DNA of 32,964 nucleotides from Lachnospiraceae bacterium (GTDB lineage Bacteria > Bacillota > Clostridia > Lachnospirales > Lachnospiraceae): assembly GCA_017544835.1 (NCBI GenBank), contig JAFYDI010000012.1:1-32964 (forward strand), in the 5' to 3' direction. The notes below the pieces were generated by a model. That model was not told the DNA's origin and made no database searches. It worked only from the letters and a program-made list of their open reading frames with translations. Positions 25,501-32,964 of this stretch are shown in pieces; position 1 is the stretch's first letter, and every line of letters begins with the position of its first letter. A program made the translations under genes and the position numbers.

Positions 25501-26033
25501 TTTATTGCAAGATGCTTAACACGGCTGTTCAGCAGAGGAAGGGCGAGACCGTAGCAGAAGACTTTAACACGGTTGCGGACCTTGACGTGGATGCATACAT
25601 TCCTTCCGAATATATTCTTAACGAAATTCAGAAGCTTGACACTTACAAGCGTATTGCTGCTTTGGAGACGCAGGAAGAAATAAACGATATGCGCGACGAG
25701 CTTAAGGATAGATTCGGCACCGTTCCGAAGGCTTGCGAGCACTTGCTGCGCATCTCGGGACTCAGAAACGCCGCACACAGGCTGGGCATTACCGAAGTAC
25801 GCGGTCGTAACGGGGAGATTTCTTTTACCTTTAAGCCCGATGCCAAGATAAAGACGGAGAATATCGGCACGCTCCTTACCCGCCATGAGAAGAATCTGAC
25901 GCTTTTTGCGAAGGCCGTACCGCCCGTATTTACCTACAGATACAGGACCGTCGGTGAGGTGGGACAGGACGAAAAATTGCTGCTTGAAAATACCGAAAAA
26001 ATGATTGAAGAAATGACTGAATATTTGCTGTAA
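22509..26033 (+). CDS. mfd: Transcription-repair coupling factor
   Basis: Mfd removes RNA polymerase stalled at DNA lesions and recruits UvrA. The 1174-aa product shows the full layout. The UvrB-like N-terminal module spans about 20-350 (YPAKDAIFYQAD; GIIDIFDFTEDNPYRIELWGDEV). The RNA-polymerase-interacting CarD-like domain (about 500-560) contains IGDYVVHESFGIGVYKGI. The RecG-type translocase has Walker A GDVGFGKTEIA (about 651-661), IDEEQRFGV (about 751-759) and TATPIPRTL. The second motor domain has TTIIETGIDIPNVNT and QLRGRVGRS, and a C-terminal UvrA-contact-masking domain follows. Length is within the family range. The 4-base overlap with pth sets the start; a 367-aa ORF on the opposite strand within this gene is a shadow. 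Confidence 0.97.
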   Translation: MRALTGPLMSLPGITEAKAELRKKKNVSVTGCVDSQKWNMAYALAEGFSNKVIVTYSDVRVKEIYEDYRMYDKNVRMYPAKDAIFYQADVHGNKITRDRIACLKRILMGLPCTIITTYGGLMNAGAGLDVLRDSLIKISVNGEVSEKALIKKLCALGYEKTYQVEAGGQFSVRGGIIDIFDFTEDNPYRIELWGDEVSSVRSFDVQSQRSIERLESITIYPATELPLSEDELLGGLVGIEAETKTAVSKFRKAGKPEEAHRLEVMFEEVREQITELPWTFNADGYLKYFFKEPLSVCDYMPGALFILDEPSRIKEHAEAVELEFRESMKARLEKGYSLPSQTDILIGSSVINAKLSGESLLMLSTMPVKGYSIKPDLTMGVTARSIPSYNNSFSELVRDLNSYKKRNYKVLILSGSRSRAERIAENLRGEEVTAFFSEDRNHDLKSGEIMTMYGRVMKGFEYPDIGFVVISESDIFTEAKKKKRKKRYESEGNKVRDFNDLQIGDYVVHESFGIGVYKGIEKVEVDKVAKDYMRIEYKDGGVLYVPATALDVIMKYASADAKKPKINKLGTKEWENTTSKVKSAVDEVAEELVTLYAARRDKAGYVFSPDTVWQQEFEESFPYEETGDQLEAIEATKADMESTKIMDRLICGDVGFGKTEIAIRAAFKAVQDGKQVAFLVPTTILAQQHYNTFTERMRDFPVKIALLSRFVSKSEQKKTIEDLKKGIVDIVIGTHRMLSSDIQFKDLGLLVIDEEQRFGVTHKEKIKHIKDDVDVLTLTATPIPRTLHMSLVGIRDMSLLEEAPGDRLPIQTYVCEYNPEMVREAISRELSRNGQVYYVYNRVNNIVDVASSIQALVPEANVAFAHGKMKESEIERVMYDFIKGDIDVLVATTIIETGIDIPNVNTMIIHDSDKLGLSQLYQLRGRVGRSNRTSYAFLMYKRDKILEEVAEKRLQTIREFTDLGSGYKIAMRDLEIRGAGNILGMSQHGHMAAVGYDLYCKMLNTAVQQRKGETVAEDFNTVADLDVDAYIPSEYILNEIQKLDTYKRIAALETQEEINDMRDELKDRFGTVPKACEHLLRISGLRNAAHRLGITEVRGRNGEISFTFKPDAKIKTENIGTLLTRHEKNLTLFAKAVPPVFTYRYRTVGEVGQDEKLLLENTEKMIEEMTEYLL

Positions 26034-26096
26034 AAAGAACAGTTGTTATATTAATTGGTTAATTCGAAAATTGTAGTATTAATAAGTAATTTTATA

Positions 26097-26125
26097 TTGC
26101 CGTACTGTCGGAAACTTGATAGAAT
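26097..26125 (+). promoter_or_regulatory. Promoter of the ATP synthase operon
   Basis: TTGCCG (26097-26102), a 17-base spacer and TAGAAT (26120-26125), followed by a leader of about 27 nt with a GAGGGG ribosome site. No terminator is evident after mfd, so readthrough may add to it. Confidence 0.6.
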
Positions 26126-26158
26126 GACTTTTGGAGCGCTTTTGAGGGGTGGTATTTA

Positions 26159-26428
26159 ATGAAAAGAGGAGAACTTAACGAAATTGTCAAACAAATTTCT
26201 CTTCTGGGCCAGTTAGGTCTGTCTATTATTATGCCGCTTCTTCTGTGCATTTTATTGTGCTGGTACTTAACTACGAGGCACGGGGTAGGCCTTTGGGTCT
26301 ACATTCCCGGTTTCTTTTTCGGCCTCGGCGGTTCAGCAATGACGGTTTATAAATTCTATCTTTCAACAATCCGCGACACCAAAAAAGAAGACAAGAAGAA
26401 AACCGTGTCCTTCAACAGACACGAATAA
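26159..26428 (+). CDS. atpZ: AtpZ/AtpI-family small membrane protein
   Basis: This 89-aa protein has two predicted membrane helices (about 17-38 and 46-66) joined by a short loop, with a lysine-rich C-terminal tail. That fits the AtpZ/ATPase_gene1 family encoded first in many F-ATPase operons. In Bacillus relatives AtpZ has been linked to Mg2+ or Ca2+ handling and to ATP synthase assembly; the role here is inferred from position and topology. It is separated by 12 bases from the next gene and has its own GAGGGG ribosome site. The pattern FGLGGSAMTVYKF near the second helix is typical of the family. Confidence 0.75.
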   Translation: MKRGELNEIVKQISLLGQLGLSIIMPLLLCILLCWYLTTRHGVGLWVYIPGFFFGLGGSAMTVYKFYLSTIRDTKKEDKKKTVSFNRHE

Positions 26429-26440
26429 TTGGAGTTATTT

Positions 26441-26902
26441 ATGGGTAAATTACTGGACGGGCTTCAGCCTGCGGTAAAAAAAGAAACAAAGAATGTTTTT
26501 CTCTACACCTTAATCGGGTGTGTGATTATGATAGCCGCTTTCTTTGTAATGAATAAGTGGTTCTTCCCCGAGAATGTTCCTTTTGACTACACAATCTTTA
26601 CGGGAGCGCTCGGCGGCCTTATTATAGCCGTTCTTAACTTCCTTCTCATGGGCCTTACCGTTCAGAAGGTTGCGGCCGAGGAAGACGAGAAGAAAGCCGG
26701 CCAGATTATGAAGATGAGCTACTCACGCAGAATGCTCCTTCAGATAGCATGGATAGTAATCGCACTCACGGTGCCCGTTATATTCTGGGCAGCGGGGATT
26801 ATACCCCTTCTTTTTCCGAGTGCGGGTATTAAGATAAAAGGAATTATCGAAAGAAAAAAATACATAAGACAGGAGGTGGAGCAAAAGCAAGATGGATGTT
26901 AG
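26441..26902 (+). CDS. atpI: ATP synthase subunit I
   Basis: The 153-aa protein has four predicted membrane helices (about 18-40, 49-75, 92-115 and a shorter last one), as in the ATP-synt_I family. AtpI is a non-structural assembly factor thought to help insert and assemble the c-ring. The start at 26441 is 6 bases after GGAG (26431-26434); an in-frame TTG at 26429 overlaps that site and is not used. Its 3' end overlaps the atpB start by 11 bases, so translation is probably coupled. Sequence conservation in this family is low, so the call rests on topology and operon position. Confidence 0.75.
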   Translation: MGKLLDGLQPAVKKETKNVFLYTLIGCVIMIAAFFVMNKWFFPENVPFDYTIFTGALGGLIIAVLNFLLMGLTVQKVAAEEDEKKAGQIMKMSYSRRMLLQIAWIVIALTVPVIFWAAGIIPLLFPSAGIKIKGIIERKKYIRQEVEQKQDGC

Positions 26903-27659
26903 TGAAAAAATAGTAGGCCCCAAAGTCTATTGGGAACTACCGGTGGACATCCCTGTGCTTGGAAGGTTTCACATAACAGAAACCATGGTGGTTAGCTGGA
27001 TTGTAATGATTATTATTACAACCATCTGCATATGCCTTACGCGCAAGCTTAAGGTTAAAGACGTATCCAAGCGACAGGCCTTCGCAGAAATGCTGGTTGA
27101 AACCGCCGATAAGTTCGTAATCGGCAACATGGGCGAGAAATTTGCTTACTTTGTTCCCTTTGTAGCGGCATTGTTTGCAACCAGTGTGGTATCCAACTTA
27201 ATCAGCTTAACCGGGGTACTAAGAAGCCCGACGGCGGATTTGAATACCGAAGCATCGTGGGCTTTAGTGGTATTTGTAATTATCACTTCACAGAAGATTA
27301 AAGCCGGCGGTTTCGGCGGATACCTTAAGGGATTCACGCAGCCTATACCTGTTTTGACGCCCTTTAACGTATTATCGGAACTTGCAACCCCTATCAGTAT
27401 GGCTTGCCGTCACTTCGGTAACATACTTTCGGGTTTCGTAATCAATATTCTTATTTACGCAGCACTCGCTGTAGCAAGTTCAAAGCTCCTGGGATTAATC
27501 CCAGGCGCGGTGGGAGCAGTTCTCTCAAATGTACCCATCTTCAGTGTGGGTCTTCCGGCGATATTATCGGTTTATTTTGACTGGTTCTCCGGAGTAATGC
27601 AGGCGTACATTTTCTGTATGCTGACAACTATGTATATCGCAAATGCCGCAGAAGGCTAA
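26892..27659 (+). CDS. atpB: ATP synthase F0 subunit a
   Basis: Subunit a forms the two ion half-channels of the membrane motor. The 255-aa product has about five or six membrane helices. The essential arginine is seen at R173 in SMACRHFGNILSG, matching the LRLFGN motif with R-to-c-ring contact, here with H for L. The segment TPFNVLSELATPISM before it is also conserved. A TGGAG site (26877-26881) lies 10 bases upstream of the chosen ATG, with a stronger AGGAGG a little further back. It overlaps atpI by 11 bases and is followed by atpE. Confidence 0.93.
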   Translation: MDVSEKIVGPKVYWELPVDIPVLGRFHITETMVVSWIVMIIITTICICLTRKLKVKDVSKRQAFAEMLVETADKFVIGNMGEKFAYFVPFVAALFATSVVSNLISLTGVLRSPTADLNTEASWALVVFVIITSQKIKAGGFGGYLKGFTQPIPVLTPFNVLSELATPISMACRHFGNILSGFVINILIYAALAVASSKLLGLIPGAVGAVLSNVPIFSVGLPAILSVYFDWFSGVMQAYIFCMLTTMYIANAAEG

Positions 27660-27971
<312 letters not shown>

Positions 27972-27992
27972 CTCATTTAGGAGGTTATAAGC

Positions 27993-28496
27993 TTGAAAGT
28001 ACAGGACTTAGTTACTATCGATCCCTGGACCCTCATAGCACAGTTACTTAACCTTTTTATCCAAGTGATGCTTATTAAGAAGTTTCTTTTTAAGCCCATA
28101 CGCGAGGTTTTGGCTAAGCGTAAGGCGTTAGCAGACGCAGAACTTGCCGATGCCGCAAAGGCCAAGGAAGAAGCAGAATCACTTAAGAGCGAGTATGAAG
28201 AAAGCATGAAACAGGCCCGCGATAAGGCCAACGACATTCTTAACACCGCTCAGAAATCCGCATCGCAGCAGAGCGAAGAAATCATCCGCGAGGCCAATGC
28301 TCAGGCCGTATCCATTAAGGCTAAAGCCGAAAGAGACATTGAGCAGGAGAGACGCAAAGCTGTCAACGAGATTAAGGATGAAATCGGTGATATGGCTATG
28401 GAGATTGCCGGTAAGGTAATCGGAAGAGAGATTAACTCTTCGGACCATGAGAAACTGATAGATGATTTTATCAATAAAGTAGGAGAAGAGTCATGA
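27993..28496 (+). CDS. atpF: ATP synthase F0 subunit b
   Basis: Subunit b forms the outer stalk. The 167-aa product has one N-terminal membrane helix (about 12-30) and a long charged coiled coil (about 38-140) rich in A, K and E, then a short C-terminal region that would contact delta. The start is TTG at 27993, 8 bases after AGGAGG (27979-27984); no ATG fits better, so this is a real non-ATG start. Its end overlaps atpH by 4 bases (ATGA). Confidence 0.92.
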   Translation: MKVQDLVTIDPWTLIAQLLNLFIQVMLIKKFLFKPIREVLAKRKALADAELADAAKAKEEAESLKSEYEESMKQARDKANDILNTAQKSASQQSEEIIREANAQAVSIKAKAERDIEQERRKAVNEIKDEIGDMAMEIAGKVIGREINSSDHEKLIDDFINKVGEES

Positions 28497-29032
28497 CGGA
28501 ATATGCCAGAGTTTATGGTGGCAGTCTGTATGACTTGGCTTCCGAAGAAAAGCTTACAGACGCCATTTTGGAGCAGATGCAGGAAGTTAAAGCGATATTC
28601 AGGGAGAATCCCGAATATCTTAAGCTTCTTTCCGAACCTTCGGTTAAGAAAGAAGAGCGTACAGATCTCATAGAGAAGGCCTTTGGTGCCGACGCTGAGA
28701 GATACCTTGTTAACTTCCTCAAAATTCTTTGCGAAAGAAATCTGTTACGCGAATATGAAGGCTGCACAGAAGAATTCACAAAGAGATACAATGCCGACCA
28801 CGGAATAGCAGAAGCGGTTGTAACAAGCGCTGTTGAGCTTACCGAGGAAAAGAAAAAGGCACTTAAAGCAAAGCTTGAAAAGGTGAGCGGTAAGACCGTT
28901 TCACTTGTAACGAAGGTTAATCCCGCAGTTGTTGCGGGACTTAAGGTCGAAATCGAGGGAACTGAAATCGACGGCACCGTAAGCGGACGCCTGAGTGAAA
29001 TTTCCAAGAGATTAAACGACACGATATTATAA
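28493..29032 (+). CDS. atpH: ATP synthase F1 subunit delta
   Basis: The delta subunit joins the b stalk to the top of the F1 head. The 179-aa product has the N-terminal helical domain beginning YARVYGGSLYDLA and the C-terminal segment ending KVNPAVVAGLKVEIEGTEIDGTVSGRL, with the conserved DGTVSGRL-like tail. The start overlaps the atpF stop as ATGA. It is 15 bases before atpA. Confidence 0.93.
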   Translation: MTEYARVYGGSLYDLASEEKLTDAILEQMQEVKAIFRENPEYLKLLSEPSVKKEERTDLIEKAFGADAERYLVNFLKILCERNLLREYEGCTEEFTKRYNADHGIAEAVVTSAVELTEEKKKALKAKLEKVSGKTVSLVTKVNPAVVAGLKVEIEGTEIDGTVSGRLSEISKRLNDTIL

Positions 29033-29047
29033 GGATGGAATGGAATT

Positions 29048-30577
29048 ATGCAATTAAAACCCGAAGAGATATCCAAGGTCATCCGTAGCCAGATAAAATA
29101 TTATGAGAACACACTTCAGCAGAATGAGACAGGAACCATACTTAACGTAGGTGACGGTATCGCACGTGCGAGCGGACTTGTTAAGTGTATGGCAGGTGAG
29201 CTTCTTGAATTTGAGGACGGAAGCTTCGGTATGGCTCAGAACCTTGAAGAGAACAGTGTTTCCATCGTATTGTTCGGTTCCGATGAGAACATAGGTGAAG
29301 GACAGACCGTTAAGCGTACCGGTAAGGTTGTATCCGTACCGGTAGGTGAAGCTATGATTGGCCGTGTTGTTAATGCTCTCGGCCAGCCCATTGACGGAGC
29401 GGGTCCCATCGATACCAAAGAATTCAGAGCTATCGAATCAAACGCTCCCGGTATTTGTGAAAGACAGTCAGTATTTGAGCCCTTACAGACAGGTATCAAG
29501 GCTATCGACTCGATGATTCCCATCGGTCGTGGTCAGCGTGAGTTGATTATCGGCGACAGACAGACCGGTAAGACCACCATCGCTACAGATACCATCATCA
29601 ACCAGAAGGGCAAAGATGTTATTTGTATTTACGTTGCCATCGGTCAGAAGCGTTCCACAGTAACGAACCTTGTTGAGAACCTCACCAAGAACGGCGCTAT
29701 GGACTACACAATCGTTGTAGCAGCTACCGCTTCCGAGGCAAGCCCCCTTCAGTACATCGCTCCTTATTCGGGATGTGCTATGGGTGAATATTTTATGGCA
29801 CAGGGCAAGCACGTCCTTGTTATTTACGATGACTTAAGTAAGCATGCGGTTGCATATCGTGCACTCTCCTTACTTATCCGTCGTCCCCCCGGACGTGAGG
29901 CTTATCCCGGAGACGTATTCTACCTCCACTCAAGACTTCTTGAGCGTGCAGCCAAGATGGATGCCGAGCACGGCGGCGGTTCACTTACCGCACTTCCCAT
30001 CATTGAGACACAGGCAGGCGACGTTTCCGCATATATCCCTACCAACGTTATCTCCATTACCGACGGACAGATATTCCTTGAGACCGAGTTGTTCCACTCA
30101 GGCGTTATGCCTGCGGTTAACCCCGGTATCTCGGTATCCCGTGTAGGTGGTAACGCTCAGATTAAGGCAATGAAGAAGGTTGCAGGTACCTTGAAGCTTA
30201 TCTACTCCCAGTACAGAGAGTTACAGAGCTTCGCACAGTTTGGTTCCGACCTCGATGCCGATACCAAGGCACGTCTCGATCAGGGTGCAAGAATCGTGGA
30301 AGTTCTTAAACAGAACCAGAATTCTCCTATCCCTGTTGAGAAACAGATTGCCATCATCTATGCCGTTACCAAGAACATTCTTTCCAAGGTAGCCGTTACA
30401 GATGTTAAGGAGTACGAAGCAGGTCTTTACACTTTCCTTGACGGAGACGCTGACGGCGTAGCCTTCATGAATGCGGTTAAGGAAACAGGTAAGCTTGAAG
30501 AAGATACCGAAGAGCGCTTAAAGAGAGCTCTTGAGGCATATACAGAAGATTTTGTTAAAGCACACAGTGCTTCATAA
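29048..30577 (+). CDS. atpA: ATP synthase F1 subunit alpha
   Basis: The 509-aa non-catalytic nucleotide-binding subunit has a beta-barrel N-terminus, the P-loop GDRQTGKT at 169-176, and the alpha signature [14 protein letters not shown] in the C-terminal half. It alternates with beta in the F1 hexamer. An AAGGATGGA-type ribosome site precedes the ATG. Length and motifs are normal. Confidence 0.97.
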   Translation: MQLKPEEISKVIRSQIKYYENTLQQNETGTILNVGDGIARASGLVKCMAGELLEFEDGSFGMAQNLEENSVSIVLFGSDENIGEGQTVKRTGKVVSVPVGEAMIGRVVNALGQPIDGAGPIDTKEFRAIESNAPGICERQSVFEPLQTGIKAIDSMIPIGRGQRELIIGDRQTGKTTIATDTIINQKGKDVICIYVAIGQKRSTVTNLVENLTKNGAMDYTIVVAATASEASPLQYIAPYSGCAMGEYFMAQGKHVLVIYDDLSKHAVAYRALSLLIRRPPGREAYPGDVFYLHSRLLERAAKMDAEHGGGSLTALPIIETQAGDVSAYIPTNVISITDGQIFLETELFHSGVMPAVNPGISVSRVGGNAQIKAMKKVAGTLKLIYSQYRELQSFAQFGSDLDADTKARLDQGARIVEVLKQNQNSPIPVEKQIAIIYAVTKNILSKVAVTDVKEYEAGLYTFLDGDADGVAFMNAVKETGKLEEDTEERLKRALEAYTEDFVKAHSAS

Positions 30578-30588
30578 GGAGGACACAC

Positions 30589-31443
30589 ATGGCTGCTAAC
30601 ATGAAAGCGGTTAAGCTGCGTATCAAGAGTGTCCAGAACACCATGCAGATAACCAAAGCAATGGAACTTGTGGCATCCTCCAAACTGCGTAGAGCCAAGG
30701 AACGATCTGAGATCGCCCGTCCCTACTTTAAAGAGTTGTACAGCACCCTTCAAAAGATTGCTGCCGGCAACACAGACTTCTCGTCTAAGTTCGCTTCGGA
30801 AGCATCGGGTGAAAAAGTTTGTTATGTAGTAATTGCCGGTGACAGAGGTCTTGCAGGCGGTTACAATTCAAACCTCTTTAAGTGTATGGAAGCCGATTCC
30901 AAAGGCAAGGACTACTCGGTTCTCCCCATTGGTAAGAAAGCGGTTGAATACTTTAAGAGACGTAAAGTTGAAATCATCACCGAGGAGTTTAACGAAATAG
31001 CTCCCATTAACGTAGGCGATTGCTTTGAAATCAGTAATCTCTTATGTAAGGAATTTAAGGACGGTAACTTCGGTACATTAAGACTTGTATACACAGAGTT
31101 CGTATCGATGCTTTCCCAGCAGCCTCACGCAGTGAGCGTGTTGCCTCTTTCCGATCTTGTGGGTGATGAACCGGTAGAGCCCGTTAAGAACTTAATCCTC
31201 TACGAGCCCGACTCAACCGAAGTATTCGACGCAATCGTTCCCGAGTATGTGGCCGGCGTTATCTACGGCGCCGTATGCGATTCCCTTGCGAGTGAGCAGG
31301 CGGCAAGACGTACCGCCATGGAATCCGCAACATCCAACGCCGAAGAAATGATTGAGACTCTGAACCTTCACTACAACAGAGCCCGTCAGGCAAGCATTAC
31401 GCAGGAAATTACCGAAATTGTCGGAGGTGCTGAAGGACTGTAG
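30589..31443 (+). CDS. atpG: ATP synthase F1 subunit gamma
   Basis: The 284-aa gamma subunit is the rotating central shaft. Its N-terminal coiled-coil helix carries RIKSVQNTMQITKAMELVASSK, and the C-terminal helix carries MESATSNAEEMI and NRARQASITQEITEIV, both strongly conserved. The central Rossmann-like domain includes VIAGDRGLAGGYN. An AAGGAGG site precedes the ATG, 11 bases after atpA. Confidence 0.96.
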   Translation: MAANMKAVKLRIKSVQNTMQITKAMELVASSKLRRAKERSEIARPYFKELYSTLQKIAAGNTDFSSKFASEASGEKVCYVVIAGDRGLAGGYNSNLFKCMEADSKGKDYSVLPIGKKAVEYFKRRKVEIITEEFNEIAPINVGDCFEISNLLCKEFKDGNFGTLRLVYTEFVSMLSQQPHAVSVLPLSDLVGDEPVEPVKNLILYEPDSTEVFDAIVPEYVAGVIYGAVCDSLASEQAARRTAMESATSNAEEMIETLNLHYNRARQASITQEITEIVGGAEGL

Positions 31444-31478
31444 CACTTACTTAACTAAAATACAAAGGAGATTCGTAA

Positions 31479-32873
<1,395 letters not shown>

Positions 32874-32885
32874 AGGAGGCTGTCT

Positions 32886-32964
32886 ATGACGACATTTCCG
32901 TTACGAATCGGTACACCGGACGGCTTACTTTTTGAAGGTAATGTGGAACGGGTCATGTGCCGAA
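32886..32964 (+). CDS. atpC: ATP synthase F1 subunit epsilon, N-terminal part
   Basis: Only 26 codons are in the window. The peptide starts MTTFPLRIGTPDGLLFEGNV, typical of the N-terminal beta-sandwich of epsilon, which links gamma to the c-ring and can inhibit ATP hydrolysis. An AAAGGAGG site precedes the ATG, and the gene is in the expected last place of the operon. The inhibitory C-terminal helices are beyond the window edge. Confidence 0.85.
   Translation, partial: MTTFPLRIGTPDGLLFEGNVERVMCR

Overview
The window looks like a chromosome segment from an anaerobic, low-to-mid GC Clostridia, most likely Lachnospiraceae. That rests on the start of a pyruvate formate-lyase gene, MecA, the paired glycogen genes glgC/glgD, AGGAGG-type ribosome sites, sigma-A promoters and a sodium-type F-ATPase rotor. 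No taxon search was possible. It is mostly core housekeeping DNA: I see no phage, insertion sequence, CRISPR array, tRNA or rRNA.

Layout: (1) 1-106, start of pflB on the minus strand, with its promoter at 199-227. (2) 498-1196, a small helical protein of unknown function and a DUF1858 CxxC protein. (3) mecA on the minus strand (1263-1979). (4) 1980-2712, a 733-base non-coding stretch holding what looks like an unassigned structured RNA gene. (5) 2713-4404, an exported SH3/GH18 glycosidase. (6) 4534-7306, sua5-rpiB-upp-comEB, covering tRNA t6A synthesis, pentose phosphate and pyrimidine salvage. (7) 7317-14119, an exported coiled-coil/SleB wall hydrolase, a Methyltransf_32 methyltransferase overlapping a large anchored protein of unknown function, and a chemoreceptor. 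(8) 14224-19229, all minus strand: murC, a DnaA-box-rich spacer, a DnaB/DnaD-like primosome gene, a DnaI/DnaC-like helicase loader and a long-form prs. (9) 19413-21802, glgC-glgD, with ATGA overlap. (10) 21928-26033, pth-mfd, with ATGA overlap. (11) 26159-32964, the F-ATPase operon atpZ-atpI-atpBEFHAGD and the start of atpC.

Patterns linking the genes: sua5-rpiB-upp-comEB and the atp operon are near neighbours in many Firmicutes, but here about 19 kb of other genes separates them. The prs, pth and mfd genes, also classical neighbours, lie in that interval with prs inverted.

The parts most worth a second look are the DnaA-box cluster upstream of the dnaB/dnaI-like pair, the structured RNA locus at about 2289-2640 with three copies of CAGACAG (two in predicted hairpin loops), and the two-glutamate c-subunit that suggests a Na+-driven ATP synthase. 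I do not see a clearly new multi-gene system.
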